64,000 bases of DNA, taken from positions 558,001 to 622,000 of the forward strand of contig NZ_MRAV01000014.1 of assembly GCF_002752355.1 (NCBI RefSeq), given 5' to 3'. The stretch comes from Leucobacter sp. OLIS6. Lineage in GTDB: Bacteria > Actinomycetota > Actinomycetes > Actinomycetales > Microbacteriaceae. The notes beneath the pieces are model-generated. The model was given only the letters and a program-made list of their open reading frames with translations. It did no database searches and had not been told where the DNA came from. The translations under genes and the position numbers were made by a program. Below, piece by piece: positions 8,652 to 17,287 of the stretch (position 1 is the first letter of the stretch; each line of letters starts with the position of its first letter).

Positions 8652-11159
8652 GTGCGCAGGCCTGTGAAGAAGATCCGTCGGTACGCTCGGCGAGCCAAGA
8701 TGGCGGTGACCGCGGAGCGGATCGCCCTCCAGCGGCGCCGCCCCATCCAGCCCGACGTGGTGCTCTACGAGTCCTTCGCCGGCAACGGGGTCCTCTGCAA
8801 CCCCGAGGCGATCTTCCGCGAGATGCTCGACGATCCGAAGCACGCCCGCCTCTCGCACGTCTGGGCCATCTCCGACCCGACCGTGCTCGCCCGCTTCGAG
8901 GCCGAGTTCGGCGATCACCCCCGAGTGTCCACCGTGCGCCGCGGCGGCGTCGAGTACTGGCGCGCGCTGTCGACGTCCGGTTTCCTCGTGAACAACGCCA
9001 CCTTCCCGCCCGCGTTCGGCAAGCGCACCGGCCAGGTCTACCTCAACACCTGGCACGGCACCCCGCTGAAGCTCATGGGCTTCGACATGCCCGACGGGGC
9101 CCACCAGTCGGCGAACACGCTGCGCAACTTCCTCAGCGCCGATTTCCTCCTCGCCGCGAACCCGTTCATGGCCGAGCGCATGTACGAGCAGTCCTACCGC
9201 CTCACGAACGTCTACGGCGGCGAGCTCATCGAAGAGGGCTACCCGCGCATCGACCGTCAGCGTCTCAATCCCGAGCAGCTGGCCGAGGTCCGCGCGGAGC
9301 TCCGCCGTTCCGGCCTCGACCTCGGCGAGCGCCGGGTCGTGCTCTACGCGCCCACCTGGCGCGGCGCCTCCTTCGGCTCCCCCGAAGACAACATCGATGC
9401 GCTCGTCGACGACGCGACGGCCATGCAGGCCGCTCTCGGGGACGACGAGATCCTGCTGCTCAAGACCCACCAGGTCGTGCACGGCTTCGCGGAGGATCGT
9501 CCGGAGCTGCGCCGCATGCTGGTGCCGAACAGCATTCCGACGAACGTCATGCTGGGAGCGGCCGACGCGCTCGTCACCGACTACTCCTCGATCTTCTTCG
9601 ATTTCCTGGCGACCGGTCGCCCCATCGTCTTCTTCACCCCCGACGCCGACGACTACGCCGATGCCCGCGGCACCTACATGCCGCTCGACGAGCTGCCGGG
9701 GCCGGTCACTGCGGATCCCGCCGAGGCCGTCGCGCACGTCGCCCGTCTGCTCGGGCCGTCCGACGGCTCCGCACCGGAGTCGCACGAGCGCTACGCCGAG
9801 TGGGCCGAGCGCTTCACCCCGTACGAGGACGGCGAGGCGACCCGGCGCATCATCGACATCGTGTTCGGCGGCGAACGCGAGGGGTATCGCGTCCGCCGAG
9901 CCCGCACCGACGGGCGCAAGCGCGTGATGTTCTACCTGGGCGGCATGCGTTCGAACGGCATCACGAGCTCGGCCATGAACATGCTGAGCCGCATCGACCA
10001 CGACCGCTACGACGTCACGGCGCTCACGCCGTACTTCAAGGCCGCGACCCCGCGATCCAACCAGGATCGGATCGACCCCCGCGTGCGCCTCGTCATGCGC
10101 ATGGGCGGCATGAACGGCTCGAAGTTCTTCCAGCTCCGCCGCCGCGTGCGCGATCTCGCCTCGATCCCGCTCCTGCCCGGCAACGAGCAGTGGCACGACT
10201 CGCTCTGGAAGGACGAGTGGCACCGGATCTTCGGTTCCTCGCGGTTCGACTGGGTCGCGGACTTCAGCGGATACAGCCCGTTCTGGGCGAACCTGCTCCT
10301 GCAGGCCCCCGACACGCCGCGCGCCATCTGGCTGCACAACGAGATGGCGTCCGACCGCATGCGGACCGTCGGCGGTCGCCGCCCCATGCAGCGCTCCCTC
10401 GGCCTGGTGTTCCGCCTCTACCGCGGATTCGACGCGCTCGTCTCGGTCTCCCCGCGGCTCACGGAGGTCAACCGACGCGAGCTCGCGGAGTTCGCCCCGC
10501 CGTCGCATTTCACCACCGTGCGCAACTTCCCCGCGACCTCGGCGATGCCGTCGCCCGAGCACCGCATCGCGGACCTGCTCTGGGAGGACGAGGAGCCGCC
10601 GGTGTGGATGCGGGAGCTCGAGAACCCGGAACGCAGCACGAAGTGGTTCATCTCGGTCGGGCGCCTGTCGCCCGAGAAGAACCACGCCCGCCTGATCCGG
10701 TCGTTCGCCGAGGTGCATGCCGCGGATCCCTCGGCCCGCCTGCTCATCGTGGGCGGCGGCCCCCTGCAATCGGCCCTCGCCGCGCAGATCGTCGAGGCGG
10801 GCCTGCAGGATGCCGCGTTCCTCGCCGGCCGACGGAACCAGCCCGTCTCGCTCCTCGTCGCGGCCGACTGCTTCGTCCTCTCGAGCAACTACGAGGGCCA
10901 GCCGATGGTGCTCCTCGAGGCCGCCCTGTGCGGGCTCCCCATCGTGTCCACCGCGTTCGCCTCGGTCGAGGACGCGCTTCCGGATCCGACGATCCGCGTT
11001 GTCGACACCGACGACGCGGCTCTGCGCGACGGCATGCTCGCCTACCTGCGCGGCGAGGTTCCCCCGAGCCGACTCGAGTTCGACGACTATGTCGCCGACG
11101 TCAGCGCCGAACTCGAACGCGTGCTCGGACTCGGCGACCCCGCCACCCCGGCCGCCTGA
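8652..11159 (+). CDS. Fused polyol-phosphate transferase and GT4 glycosyltransferase
   Basis: 835-residue two-domain enzyme for a wall polymer of the teichoic acid type. Residues about 35-410 are a TagF/TarF-like CDP-glycerol glycerophosphotransferase, with the catalytic-type NTWHGTPLK (near residue 134) and TDYSSIFFDF (near residue 310). Residues about 420-825 are a GT4 retaining glycosyltransferase, with SVGRLSPEKNHARLI, LLIVGGGPL and the donor-binding YEGQPMVLLEA. Such fusions could add alternating polyol-phosphate and sugar units, which is inference. It is a single gene with no other teichoic genes around it and has no signal peptide. The GTG at 8652 is the first usable start; a second GTG follows at 8664. 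Confidence 0.85.
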   Translation: MRRPVKKIRRYARRAKMAVTAERIALQRRRPIQPDVVLYESFAGNGVLCNPEAIFREMLDDPKHARLSHVWAISDPTVLARFEAEFGDHPRVSTVRRGGVEYWRALSTSGFLVNNATFPPAFGKRTGQVYLNTWHGTPLKLMGFDMPDGAHQSANTLRNFLSADFLLAANPFMAERMYEQSYRLTNVYGGELIEEGYPRIDRQRLNPEQLAEVRAELRRSGLDLGERRVVLYAPTWRGASFGSPEDNIDALVDDATAMQAALGDDEILLLKTHQVVHGFAEDRPELRRMLVPNSIPTNVMLGAADALVTDYSSIFFDFLATGRPIVFFTPDADDYADARGTYMPLDELPGPVTADPAEAVAHVARLLGPSDGSAPESHERYAEWAERFTPYEDGEATRRIIDIVFGGEREGYRVRRARTDGRKRVMFYLGGMRSNGITSSAMNMLSRIDHDRYDVTALTPYFKAATPRSNQDRIDPRVRLVMRMGGMNGSKFFQLRRRVRDLASIPLLPGNEQWHDSLWKDEWHRIFGSSRFDWVADFSGYSPFWANLLLQAPDTPRAIWLHNEMASDRMRTVGGRRPMQRSLGLVFRLYRGFDALVSVSPRLTEVNRRELAEFAPPSHFTTVRNFPATSAMPSPEHRIADLLWEDEEPPVWMRELENPERSTKWFISVGRLSPEKNHARLIRSFAEVHAADPSARLLIVGGGPLQSALAAQIVEAGLQDAAFLAGRRNQPVSLLVAADCFVLSSNYEGQPMVLLEAALCGLPIVSTAFASVEDALPDPTIRVVDTDDAALRDGMLAYLRGEVPPSRLEFDDYVADVSAELERVLGLGDPATPAA

Positions 11160-11242
11160 TCGCGAGCCGGCCGAGCATCGACCGGCGTCCGGCTCTGCGG
11201 ACTACCATGGCAGCAGCATCGGGACTTCGGGAGGATTCGAAC

Positions 11243-11848
11243 GTGTACGTCAAGATCTGCGGTCTCACCACCGCCGAAGCCGCGACGCGCGCGGCCGACC
11301 TCGGCGCGGACGCCGTGGGCGTGGTGATGAGCGAGCCGAGCCCGCGGCACGCTTCTTTTGAGCAGGCCCGCGCCGTGCTCGACGCGGTCGCCGGGCGCCC
11401 CATCGACACCGTGCTTGTCGTGCGCGAGATGCCGGTCCGGCAGGCCGTCGAGACGGTCGAGGCGCTCGGATTCGACGTGCTGCAGCTGCACGGCCGCTAC
11501 TCGGACGACGACTTCGCTCTGGCGGTCGCCCGGCTCCCGCGCGTCTGGCGCGCGACCTCGCTCGCCCGCGAACCCGAGCTCAGGGCCGGCGATCACGGCG
11601 AAGAGCTCGTGCTGCTCGACGGCGCGCGGGCCGGCTCCGGCGAGACCTGGGACCTCGGAGCCATCGATCGCGAGCGCCTCGGCGAGCGCTGGATCCTCGC
11701 GGGCGGGCTCGGTCCCGACAACGTCGCGTCCGCGATCCACGAGGCCGCACCGTGGGGCGTCGACGTCTCGAGCGGCGTCGAGTCCGCTCCGGGGGTCAAG
11801 GATCTCGATGCGATCGAGCGCTTCGTGCGCGCGGCGCGCAGCGCCTGA
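11243..11848 (+). CDS. trpF: Phosphoribosylanthranilate isomerase
   Basis: Third step of tryptophan synthesis: Amadori isomerisation of N-(5'-phosphoribosyl)anthranilate. The 201-residue TIM barrel has the KICGLT opening with the catalytic Cys, VLQLHG, ILAGGLGPDNV and the phosphate-binding GVDVSSGVE signature. GTG start with GGGAGGA about 7 bases upstream. It is separated from other trp genes; trpD lies 1.6 kb away on the opposite strand, so there is no trp operon here. Length and motifs are normal. Confidence 0.95.
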   Translation: MYVKICGLTTAEAATRAADLGADAVGVVMSEPSPRHASFEQARAVLDAVAGRPIDTVLVVREMPVRQAVETVEALGFDVLQLHGRYSDDDFALAVARLPRVWRATSLAREPELRAGDHGEELVLLDGARAGSGETWDLGAIDRERLGERWILAGGLGPDNVASAIHEAAPWGVDVSSGVESAPGVKDLDAIERFVRAARSA

Positions 11849-11897
11849 TCCCCGCGCTCTCCGCCTGATCCGCGGGGCGGGCTTCGGGATCCGATCC

Positions 11898-11941
11898 GTG
11901 GTCCATCGCGAATCGCGCGGACTGGACCACGACCTGGACCA
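11898..11941. promoter_or_regulatory. TGGWCCA repeat cluster upstream of pdxY
   Basis: GTGGTCCA (11898-11905) and TGGACCAC (11923-11930) form a perfect 8-bp inverted repeat with a 17-bp spacer, and a third copy TGGACCA follows at 11935-11941. The cluster ends 18 bp before the pdxY start, so it lies over the probable promoter. An operator for a PLP-sensing or vitamin B6 regulator is a reasonable guess, but nothing in the sequence names the protein. Confidence 0.4.
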
Positions 11942-11959
11942 GTGCCAGGATCGAGGACT

Positions 11960-12811
11960 ATGAAGGTCCTCTCGATCCAGTCCTCCGTCGCATACGGCCA
12001 CGTCGGCAACTCGGCCGCGGTCTTCCCCCTGCAGCGCATGGGGATCGAGGTGATGCCCGTGTACACGGTGCACTTCTCGAACCACACCGGCTACGGCGCC
12101 TGGCGCGGCCCCCTGCTCAGCGGAGCCGACGTGCGCGAGGTCGTCACCGGGATCGAGGAGCGGGGCGGCCTCGACGACGTCGACATCGTGCTCTCGGGCT
12201 ACCAGGGAGCCGACGACATCGGCGATGCGATCCTCGATGCCGTCGAGCGCGTGAAGCGCCGCAACCCCGCGGCCGTCTACGCCTGCGATCCCGTGCTCGG
12301 CAACGCGACTTCGGGCTGCTTCGTGAAGCCCGAAGTGCAGGAGCTGATCCGGGACCGGGTCGTTCCGCACGCGGACCTGCTCACGCCGAACCAGTTCGAG
12401 CTCGGCTTCCTCACCGGCACCGATCCGCGATCCATCGACGAGACGCTCGACGCCGTCGAGCTGCTGCGCGCGCAGGGCCCGCGCACGGTCCTCGTCACGA
12501 GCGTCGAACGCCCCGACCGCCCCGCCGACACGATCGAGATGCTCGCCGTCGGCGAGTCCGGTGCCTGGATCGTGCAGACGCCGCACCTGCCCTTCCATGC
12601 CAACGGCTCCGGCGACGTGACCGCGGCGCTGTTCTCCGCGCACTTCCGGCGCACCGGCGACCTGGCGTTCGCGCTCGAGCGCTCGGCCGCGAGCGTGTAC
12701 GGGCTCCTCAAGAACACGCTCGAGTCGGGTCAGCGCGAGCTGCAGCTGGTCGAGTCGCAGGAGGAGTACGTCGCCCCGACCGCGTCCTTCACGGCGCAGC
12801 ATCTGCGCTGA
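11960..12811 (+). CDS. pdxY: Pyridoxal kinase PdxY
   Basis: Ribokinase-fold kinase that phosphorylates pyridoxal with ATP to PLP in the B6 salvage pathway. The 283-residue protein opens with 'VLSIQSSVAYGHVGNSA', the substrate-binding signature of PdxY/PdxK. It then has 'AVYACDPVLGNATSGCFV', 'ADLLTPNQFELGFLTG' and the catalytic-base motif HANGSGDVTAALF (GSGD). I prefer the ATG at 11960 over the in-frame ATG at 11942, because the shorter form begins right at beta strand 1. The repeat cluster upstream suggests dedicated control. Confidence 0.95.
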   Translation: MKVLSIQSSVAYGHVGNSAAVFPLQRMGIEVMPVYTVHFSNHTGYGAWRGPLLSGADVREVVTGIEERGGLDDVDIVLSGYQGADDIGDAILDAVERVKRRNPAAVYACDPVLGNATSGCFVKPEVQELIRDRVVPHADLLTPNQFELGFLTGTDPRSIDETLDAVELLRAQGPRTVLVTSVERPDRPADTIEMLAVGESGAWIVQTPHLPFHANGSGDVTAALFSAHFRRTGDLAFALERSAASVYGLLKNTLESGQRELQLVESQEEYVAPTASFTAQHLR

Positions 12812-12868
12812 TCGACCCCTGCGGGCGACGGGGATCCGCTCGTCGCAGCTCCCGCACGCCGGGGGCGC

Positions 12869-13375
12869 TCAGGCCGTGATCGCCGCCGAGCGCGCATCGA
12901 TCACTCGGCGCAGATCCTCGGGAGCGAGCTCGAGGTCGAAGCCCCGCCGCCCGCCCGAGACGAGCACGGTCTCGTGACCCCAGGCGCTCTCGTCGATCAC
13001 CGTCGGGACGGGCGTCCGCTGACCGATCGGGCTGATCCCGCCGACCACGTACCCCGTGCGCCGCTCGGCGAACGCCGGATCCGCGAGCTCGATCCCCTTC
13101 TCGCCGAGCACCGCGCCCAGTTCGTGAGTGGACAGCCGCCGCTCCACCGGGATCACCGCGCAGGCGGCGCCGCTGCGATTCCGTTCGGACGGTGCGAACC
13201 GCACGATGAGCGTCTTGAACACCCGCTCCGCTCGGACTCCGAGCAGTTCGACCGCCTCCGCACCGTAGTCGATCGTGCGCGGGTCGTGCGCGTAGGTGCG
13301 CGGCTCGAACGCGATCCCCGCGTTCTGCAGCGCGCGGGTCGCCGGAGTCGCGGGCACGCGGTTCGATCTGGCCAC
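12869..13375 (-). CDS. ybaK: Cys-tRNA(Pro) deacylase, YbaK/EbsC family
   Basis: 168-residue editing protein that hydrolyses Cys mischarged on tRNA-Pro. The YbaK core is visible: VFKTLIVRF, the invariant-lysine region, 'CAVIPVERRLSTHELGAVLG', 'GYVVGGISPIGQRTPVPTV' (the typical GG-x-S-P loop) and VSGGRRGFDLELAPEDL. GTG start at 13375. It lies 33 bp upstream of trpD's stop codon side, so the two (-) genes are adjacent but not clearly coupled. Family assignment is firm. Confidence 0.92.
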   Translation of the reverse strand: MARSNRVPATPATRALQNAGIAFEPRTYAHDPRTIDYGAEAVELLGVRAERVFKTLIVRFAPSERNRSGAACAVIPVERRLSTHELGAVLGEKGIELADPAFAERRTGYVVGGISPIGQRTPVPTVIDESAWGHETVLVSGGRRGFDLELAPEDLRRVIDARSAAITA

Positions 13376-13408
13376 GGGATCCTCCGCTGCGTGTCGACGG
13401 AGCCGCCG

Positions 13409-14470
13409 TCAGGCGGCGGCCTCGCTGGTCGCGCTCGCCCAGGCGTCGAGCTTCGCCGCGGCAGCACCCGAGTCGATCGCGCGCTCTGCGTTGCCGATCT
13501 GCTCGGCGAGCCGCTCGAGGATCGGGCGGTCGACGGAATCGGGGGTCTTCGCGAGGTCGAAGGCGACGAGCCCGGCCGCGGCATTGAGCACCGCGATGTC
13601 CCGGACCGGTCCGCGCTCGCCCGCGAGGACGCGCCGCACCGTGTCGGCGTTCTCCTCGGGAGTGCCGCCGACCAGATCCTCGATGCGCGCACGCGCGATC
13701 CCGAGATCACGCGGGTCGAGGTCGTGCTCCGTCATGCTGCCGCGGCTCACCTCCCAGATGCGGGAATGCCCCGTCGTCGTGAGCTCGTCGAGCCCGTCGT
13801 CGCCTCGGAACACGAGGGCCGAGGCGCCCCGGATCTGGAACACGCCGGCGATCAGCGGAGCGCGCTCCACGTCCGCCACGCCGACCGCCGAGGCCTCCGG
13901 GCGCACGGGGTTGCAGAGGGGGCCGAGGAAGTTGAAGACGGTGGGGATCCCGATCTCGGCCCGGACCGGCGCCACGTGCCGGAATCCGGTGTGGAACTTC
14001 GCCGCGTGGACGAACGCGATCCCCGCTCGGTCGAACGCCGCTCGCAACTGCTCGGGCTCGAGCATCAGCTGCACGCCCAGAGCGCCCAGCACGTCGGAGG
14101 AACCGGACTTGCTACTCGCGGCACGGTTCCCGTGCTTCACCACGGGCACACCCGCGGACGCGGCGATCAGGGACGCCATGGTCGAGACGTTGACCGTGCC
14201 GAACCGGTCGCCGCCCGTGCCCACGATGTCGAGCGACATCGCGGGCAGGTCGATCGGCTGGGCGGCATCGAGGATCGCATCGCGGAAGCCGACGATCTCG
14301 TCGACGGTGACGCCCTTCGACTGCAGGGCCACCAGGAACGCGCCCATCTGCCCCTGCGTCGCGGTGCCGGCCATGAACTCGGCCATGGCCCACTCGGCCT
14401 GCGACACGCTGAGGTCGTCCCCCGAGAGGAGGGAAGTGAGCACGGTCGGCCAGCTGCGTTCGTCGATCAT
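13409..14470 (-). CDS. trpD: Anthranilate phosphoribosyltransferase
   Basis: Second step of tryptophan synthesis: transfer of phosphoribose from PRPP to anthranilate. The 353-residue protein has the PRPP-binding 'DIVGTGGDRFGTVNVSTMAS' (residues about 85-104), VKHGNRAASSKSGSSDVLGALG and FNFLGPLCNPVRP. All are complete. It is divergent from the respiratory operon beginning with ctaE, across 232 bp. ATG start at 14470. Placement of trpD beside ctaE-qcrCAB is, to my knowledge, common in Microbacteriaceae. Confidence 0.96.
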   Translation of the reverse strand: MIDERSWPTVLTSLLSGDDLSVSQAEWAMAEFMAGTATQGQMGAFLVALQSKGVTVDEIVGFRDAILDAAQPIDLPAMSLDIVGTGGDRFGTVNVSTMASLIAASAGVPVVKHGNRAASSKSGSSDVLGALGVQLMLEPEQLRAAFDRAGIAFVHAAKFHTGFRHVAPVRAEIGIPTVFNFLGPLCNPVRPEASAVGVADVERAPLIAGVFQIRGASALVFRGDDGLDELTTTGHSRIWEVSRGSMTEHDLDPRDLGIARARIEDLVGGTPEENADTVRRVLAGERGPVRDIAVLNAAAGLVAFDLAKTPDSVDRPILERLAEQIGNAERAIDSGAAAAKLDAWASATSEAAA

Positions 14471-14637
14471 GCGGCAATCCTACCGGCGCGGAATCACGCG
14501 CCCGTGAGCGGCGCACGGAGCCCCACGGGCAGGAATCCCCCTGCTCGCACCGAGCTTCTGCGCAGGATCTTCGGGCATAGCGCCCCTGAAGCGGCCAAGA
14601 TCGGCTCCGAACCGCGGTAGGCTTTCGAGAGGTCTCG

Positions 14638-14702
14638 CCGAAAGTTCGGCACGCCGCGCTCGGGTGCGATTTCCACACCGAACTTTCAGCCATAATGGAG
14701 AG
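14638..14702 (+). promoter_or_regulatory. Putative leaderless promoter and inverted repeat before ctaE
   Basis: GAAAGTTCGG (14640-14649) and CCGAACTTTC (14678-14687) form a perfect 10-bp inverted repeat with a 28-bp spacer; the left arm sits in a shorter palindrome CCGAA-AG-TTCGG (14638-14649). CATAAT (14691-14696) resembles a -10 box and would put the transcript start at about 14703, on the GTG of ctaE. The purine-rich GGAGAG (14697-14702) abuts that GTG with no spacing, so it cannot serve it as a normal ribosome site. A leaderless mRNA is the simplest reading. Confidence 0.4.
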
Positions 14703-15341
14703 GTGACAACGACCACTATGAATACGAAGTCAGCCGTGCCCACGGTGAAGCGACCCAATATCGTCGCTGTCGGCACGATCGTGTGGCTCGGCAGCGAGGT
14801 CATGTTCTTCGCTGGCCTCTTCGCGATCTACTTCACGCTGCGGGCGATGAACCCGGAGCTGTGGGCCGAGCAGACCGAAAAGCACAACTTCACCTTCGCG
14901 CTCATCAACACGCTGATCCTGGTTGCCTCCTCGTTCACGTGCCAGGCCGGCGTCTTCGCCGCCGAGCGCATGCAGCCGCGCGCCACGGGCAAGAGCCCGC
15001 TCAAGTGGGGCGCCGTGGAGTGGTTCTACCTCACGTTCTTCATGGGCGCCATCTTCGTGGCGGGCCAGGCCTGGGAGTACGCGACGTTCGTCTCGGAGGG
15101 CGTGACCCTCGGCGGCGAGGGCGCTGACCCCTATGGTGCGGCCTTCTACATGACCACCGGCTTCCACGGAATCCACGTGTCCCTCGGCCTCATCGCCTTC
15201 CTCCTCGTGATCGGCCGCATCTACGCGGTCAAGAACTTCACGCACAAGGAAGAGACCACGGCCGTCGTCGTGTCCTACTACTGGCACTTCGTCGACATCG
15301 TCTGGATCATCCTCTTCCTCGTCATCTACGTCCTCAAGTAA
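14703..15341 (+). CDS. ctaE: Cytochrome c oxidase subunit III (aa3 type)
   Basis: Membrane subunit III of the aa3 cytochrome c oxidase in the bc1-aa3 supercomplex. The 212-residue protein has five hydrophobic helices, matching the five-helix actinobacterial CtaE. It includes 'GTIVWLGSEVMFFAGLFAIY', the 'TGFHGIHVSLGLIAFLLVIG' helix and the final 'SYYWHFVDIVWIILFLVIY', all family hallmarks. First gene of ctaE-qcrC-qcrA-qcrB. GTG at 14703 is taken as start although the purine-rich GGAGAG touches it; the in-frame ATG at 14718 is the alternative. Confidence 0.95.
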   Translation: MTTTTMNTKSAVPTVKRPNIVAVGTIVWLGSEVMFFAGLFAIYFTLRAMNPELWAEQTEKHNFTFALINTLILVASSFTCQAGVFAAERMQPRATGKSPLKWGAVEWFYLTFFMGAIFVAGQAWEYATFVSEGVTLGGEGADPYGAAFYMTTGFHGIHVSLGLIAFLLVIGRIYAVKNFTHKEETTAVVVSYYWHFVDIVWIILFLVIYVLK

Positions 15342-15360
15342 GGTCAGGAGCACTCGTCAC

Positions 15361-16161
15361 ATGGCTCGCGCCAAGAAGCACCTCCGCAAGTCCGGCCGTC
15401 GGCACCCGCTCGCGACCGTGGCCCTCGTCGCCATCGGTCTGCTCGTGACCGGCGGCGCGTACGCCGGGTTCAGCCAGACCTCCGCGACCGCCGAGGTCGA
15501 TATGAAGGCTCCCTCGACCATCGAGGCCGGTCAGAAGCTGTTCGGCGCCAACTGCGCCACCTGCCACGGCATGAACGCACAGGGCACCAAGGACGGCCCC
15601 ACCCTCGTGGGTGTGGGCGCCGCCGCCGTGCACTTCCAGGTCGGCACGGGCCGTATGCCCCTCGCCTTCCAGGGCCCGCAGGGCATGGTCAAGCCGAAGC
15701 AGTTCACCGAGGAGCAGACCCTCGAGCTCGCCGCGTACGTTGCGTCGCTGGCTCCCGGGCCCTCGATCCCCGACTCGAAGTACCTCCAGGCCGACGGCGA
15801 CGCGGCCAAGGGCGGCGAGATCTTCCGCATCAACTGCGCCATGTGCCACAACGTGGCCGCGGCCGGCGGTGCGCTCACCCAGGGCAAGTTCGCGCCGAAG
15901 CTGACCGGCGTCGCACCCTCGCACATCTACGAGGCCATGATCACCGGCCCGCAGAACATGCCCGTCTTCAACGATGCGAACATCTCCCCCCAGGAGAAGG
16001 CCGACATCATCACCTACCTGAAGTACATCGAGAACAAGCCCGCCGTCGGCGGTATCACGCTCGGTTCGATCGGCCCCGTGGCCGAGGGCCTCTTCATCTG
16101 GGTGATCGGCCTCGGCATCGTCATCGCCTTCACCGTTTGGGTCACCGCGAAGTCGAACTGA
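15361..16161 (+). CDS. qcrC: Diheme cytochrome c subunit of bc1 complex
   Basis: 266-residue membrane-anchored diheme c-type cytochrome of the actinobacterial bc1 complex; it passes electrons directly to the CuA site of the aa3 oxidase. An N-terminal hydrophobic segment (residues about 17-35) and a C-terminal one (GLFIWVIGLGIVIAFTVWV) flank two cytochrome c domains. Their heme sites are CATCH (near residue 65) and CAMCH (near residue 160), each with downstream Met candidates for the sixth ligand. AGGAG lies about 10 bases before the ATG. 19 bp after ctaE. Confidence 0.96.
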   Translation: MARAKKHLRKSGRRHPLATVALVAIGLLVTGGAYAGFSQTSATAEVDMKAPSTIEAGQKLFGANCATCHGMNAQGTKDGPTLVGVGAAAVHFQVGTGRMPLAFQGPQGMVKPKQFTEEQTLELAAYVASLAPGPSIPDSKYLQADGDAAKGGEIFRINCAMCHNVAAAGGALTQGKFAPKLTGVAPSHIYEAMITGPQNMPVFNDANISPQEKADIITYLKYIENKPAVGGITLGSIGPVAEGLFIWVIGLGIVIAFTVWVTAKSN

Positions 16162-16207
16162 CGACGGACGCGGATCAGCAGTGAAACATCACGAATCAAG
16201 GAGCAAC

Positions 16208-17287
16208 ATGGCAGAGGAAGCGATGAACAGCGGCAGCGATAGCGCCGCTGTCGCAGCCCGCAGCCACGGCGCAGCAGGGGACGTCGCGGTCGGTACCGCC
16301 GTCGTCTCCGACGACGCCGTTCAGAACCCGGGCCTTCCTGCGCACCGGAAGCGTGTCACCGACACCGATCCGAAGAAGGAGAAGCGAGCCGAGCGCATCG
16401 TCTTCACCCTCTTCTACCTGTCGATCGCGGGCAGCCTCGGCTCGGTCCTCGCCTACATGTTCTTCCCCATCGAGACCGGGGATCTCATGGCGATCCGCCT
16501 GAACACCCTCTTCGTGGGTCTGGGCATGGCGCTCGCGCTGCTCGCCGTCGGCATCGGCGCGGTCCACTGGGGCAAGGCCCTCATGGCCGACCACGAGTCG
16601 ATCGACGAGCGCCACCCGGTCGCCAGCGACACCGCGACGCGCGAGGCCTCGGCCGAGGTGTTCGAGCTCGCCGACAAGGAATCGGGCTTCTCGCGCCGTT
16701 CGCTCGTGCGCAACAGCCTCATCGGCGCCCTGGTCGCGTTCCCGCTCCCCGGCATCACCCTGCTCCGCGGCCTCGCTCCGCAGGACAAGGATCCGGTGGA
16801 GCTGCTGAAGCACACCATGTGGGACAAGGGAATCCGTCTCGCTCGCGATCCCTCCGGCGTTCCGATCAAGGCTTCCGACGTCACCATCGGCTCGGCCTTC
16901 CACGTGATCCCCGAGAACCTGCACGAGGCCGAGCACGTGCTCGACGAGAAGGCCAAGGCCATCGTCCTGCTCATGCGTCTCGATCCGGCGGACCTCAAGG
17001 AGCTCCCCGAGCGCAAGACCTGGTCGTACAACGGAATCGTCGCGTACTCGAAGGTCTGCACCCACGTCGGCTGCCCGGTGGCGCTCTACGAGCAGCGCAC
17101 CCACCACCTGCTCTGCCCCTGCCACCAGTCGCAGTTCGATGTGTCCGAGCACGCCAAGGTCATCTTCGGCCCGGCGAAGCGTCCCCTTCCCCAGCTCCCC
17201 ATCACGGTGGACGAAGAGGGCTACCTCGTCGCGCAGAGCGATTTCCATGAACCCGTCGGCCCGAGCTTCTGGGAGCGTCTCAAGTGA
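16208..17287 (+). CDS. qcrA: Rieske iron-sulfur subunit of bc1 complex
   Basis: 359-residue Rieske protein that accepts electrons from quinol in the bc1 complex. As in other actinobacterial QcrA proteins it has a long N-terminal region and three hydrophobic segments before the Rieske fold (about residues 58-80, 100-120 and 170-190). The [2Fe-2S] ligands are in CTHVGCP and CPCHQSQFD, with both Cys-x-His pairs complete. I chose the ATG at 16208 because AAGGAG sits 6 bases upstream; an in-frame GTG at 16181 lacks one. Overlaps qcrB by 4 bp (GTGA). Confidence 0.96.
   Translation: MAEEAMNSGSDSAAVAARSHGAAGDVAVGTAVVSDDAVQNPGLPAHRKRVTDTDPKKEKRAERIVFTLFYLSIAGSLGSVLAYMFFPIETGDLMAIRLNTLFVGLGMALALLAVGIGAVHWGKALMADHESIDERHPVASDTATREASAEVFELADKESGFSRRSLVRNSLIGALVAFPLPGITLLRGLAPQDKDPVELLKHTMWDKGIRLARDPSGVPIKASDVTIGSAFHVIPENLHEAEHVLDEKAKAIVLLMRLDPADLKELPERKTWSYNGIVAYSKVCTHVGCPVALYEQRTHHLLCPCHQSQFDVSEHAKVIFGPAKRPLPQLPITVDEEGYLVAQSDFHEPVGPSFWERLK

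Noticed and set aside
8049-10769. Long open frame antisense to the teichoic-type transferase
   Set aside because: It is very Arg/Gly/Glu-rich without domains, a shadow of codon bias in high-GC DNA; the sense frame has two clear enzyme domains.
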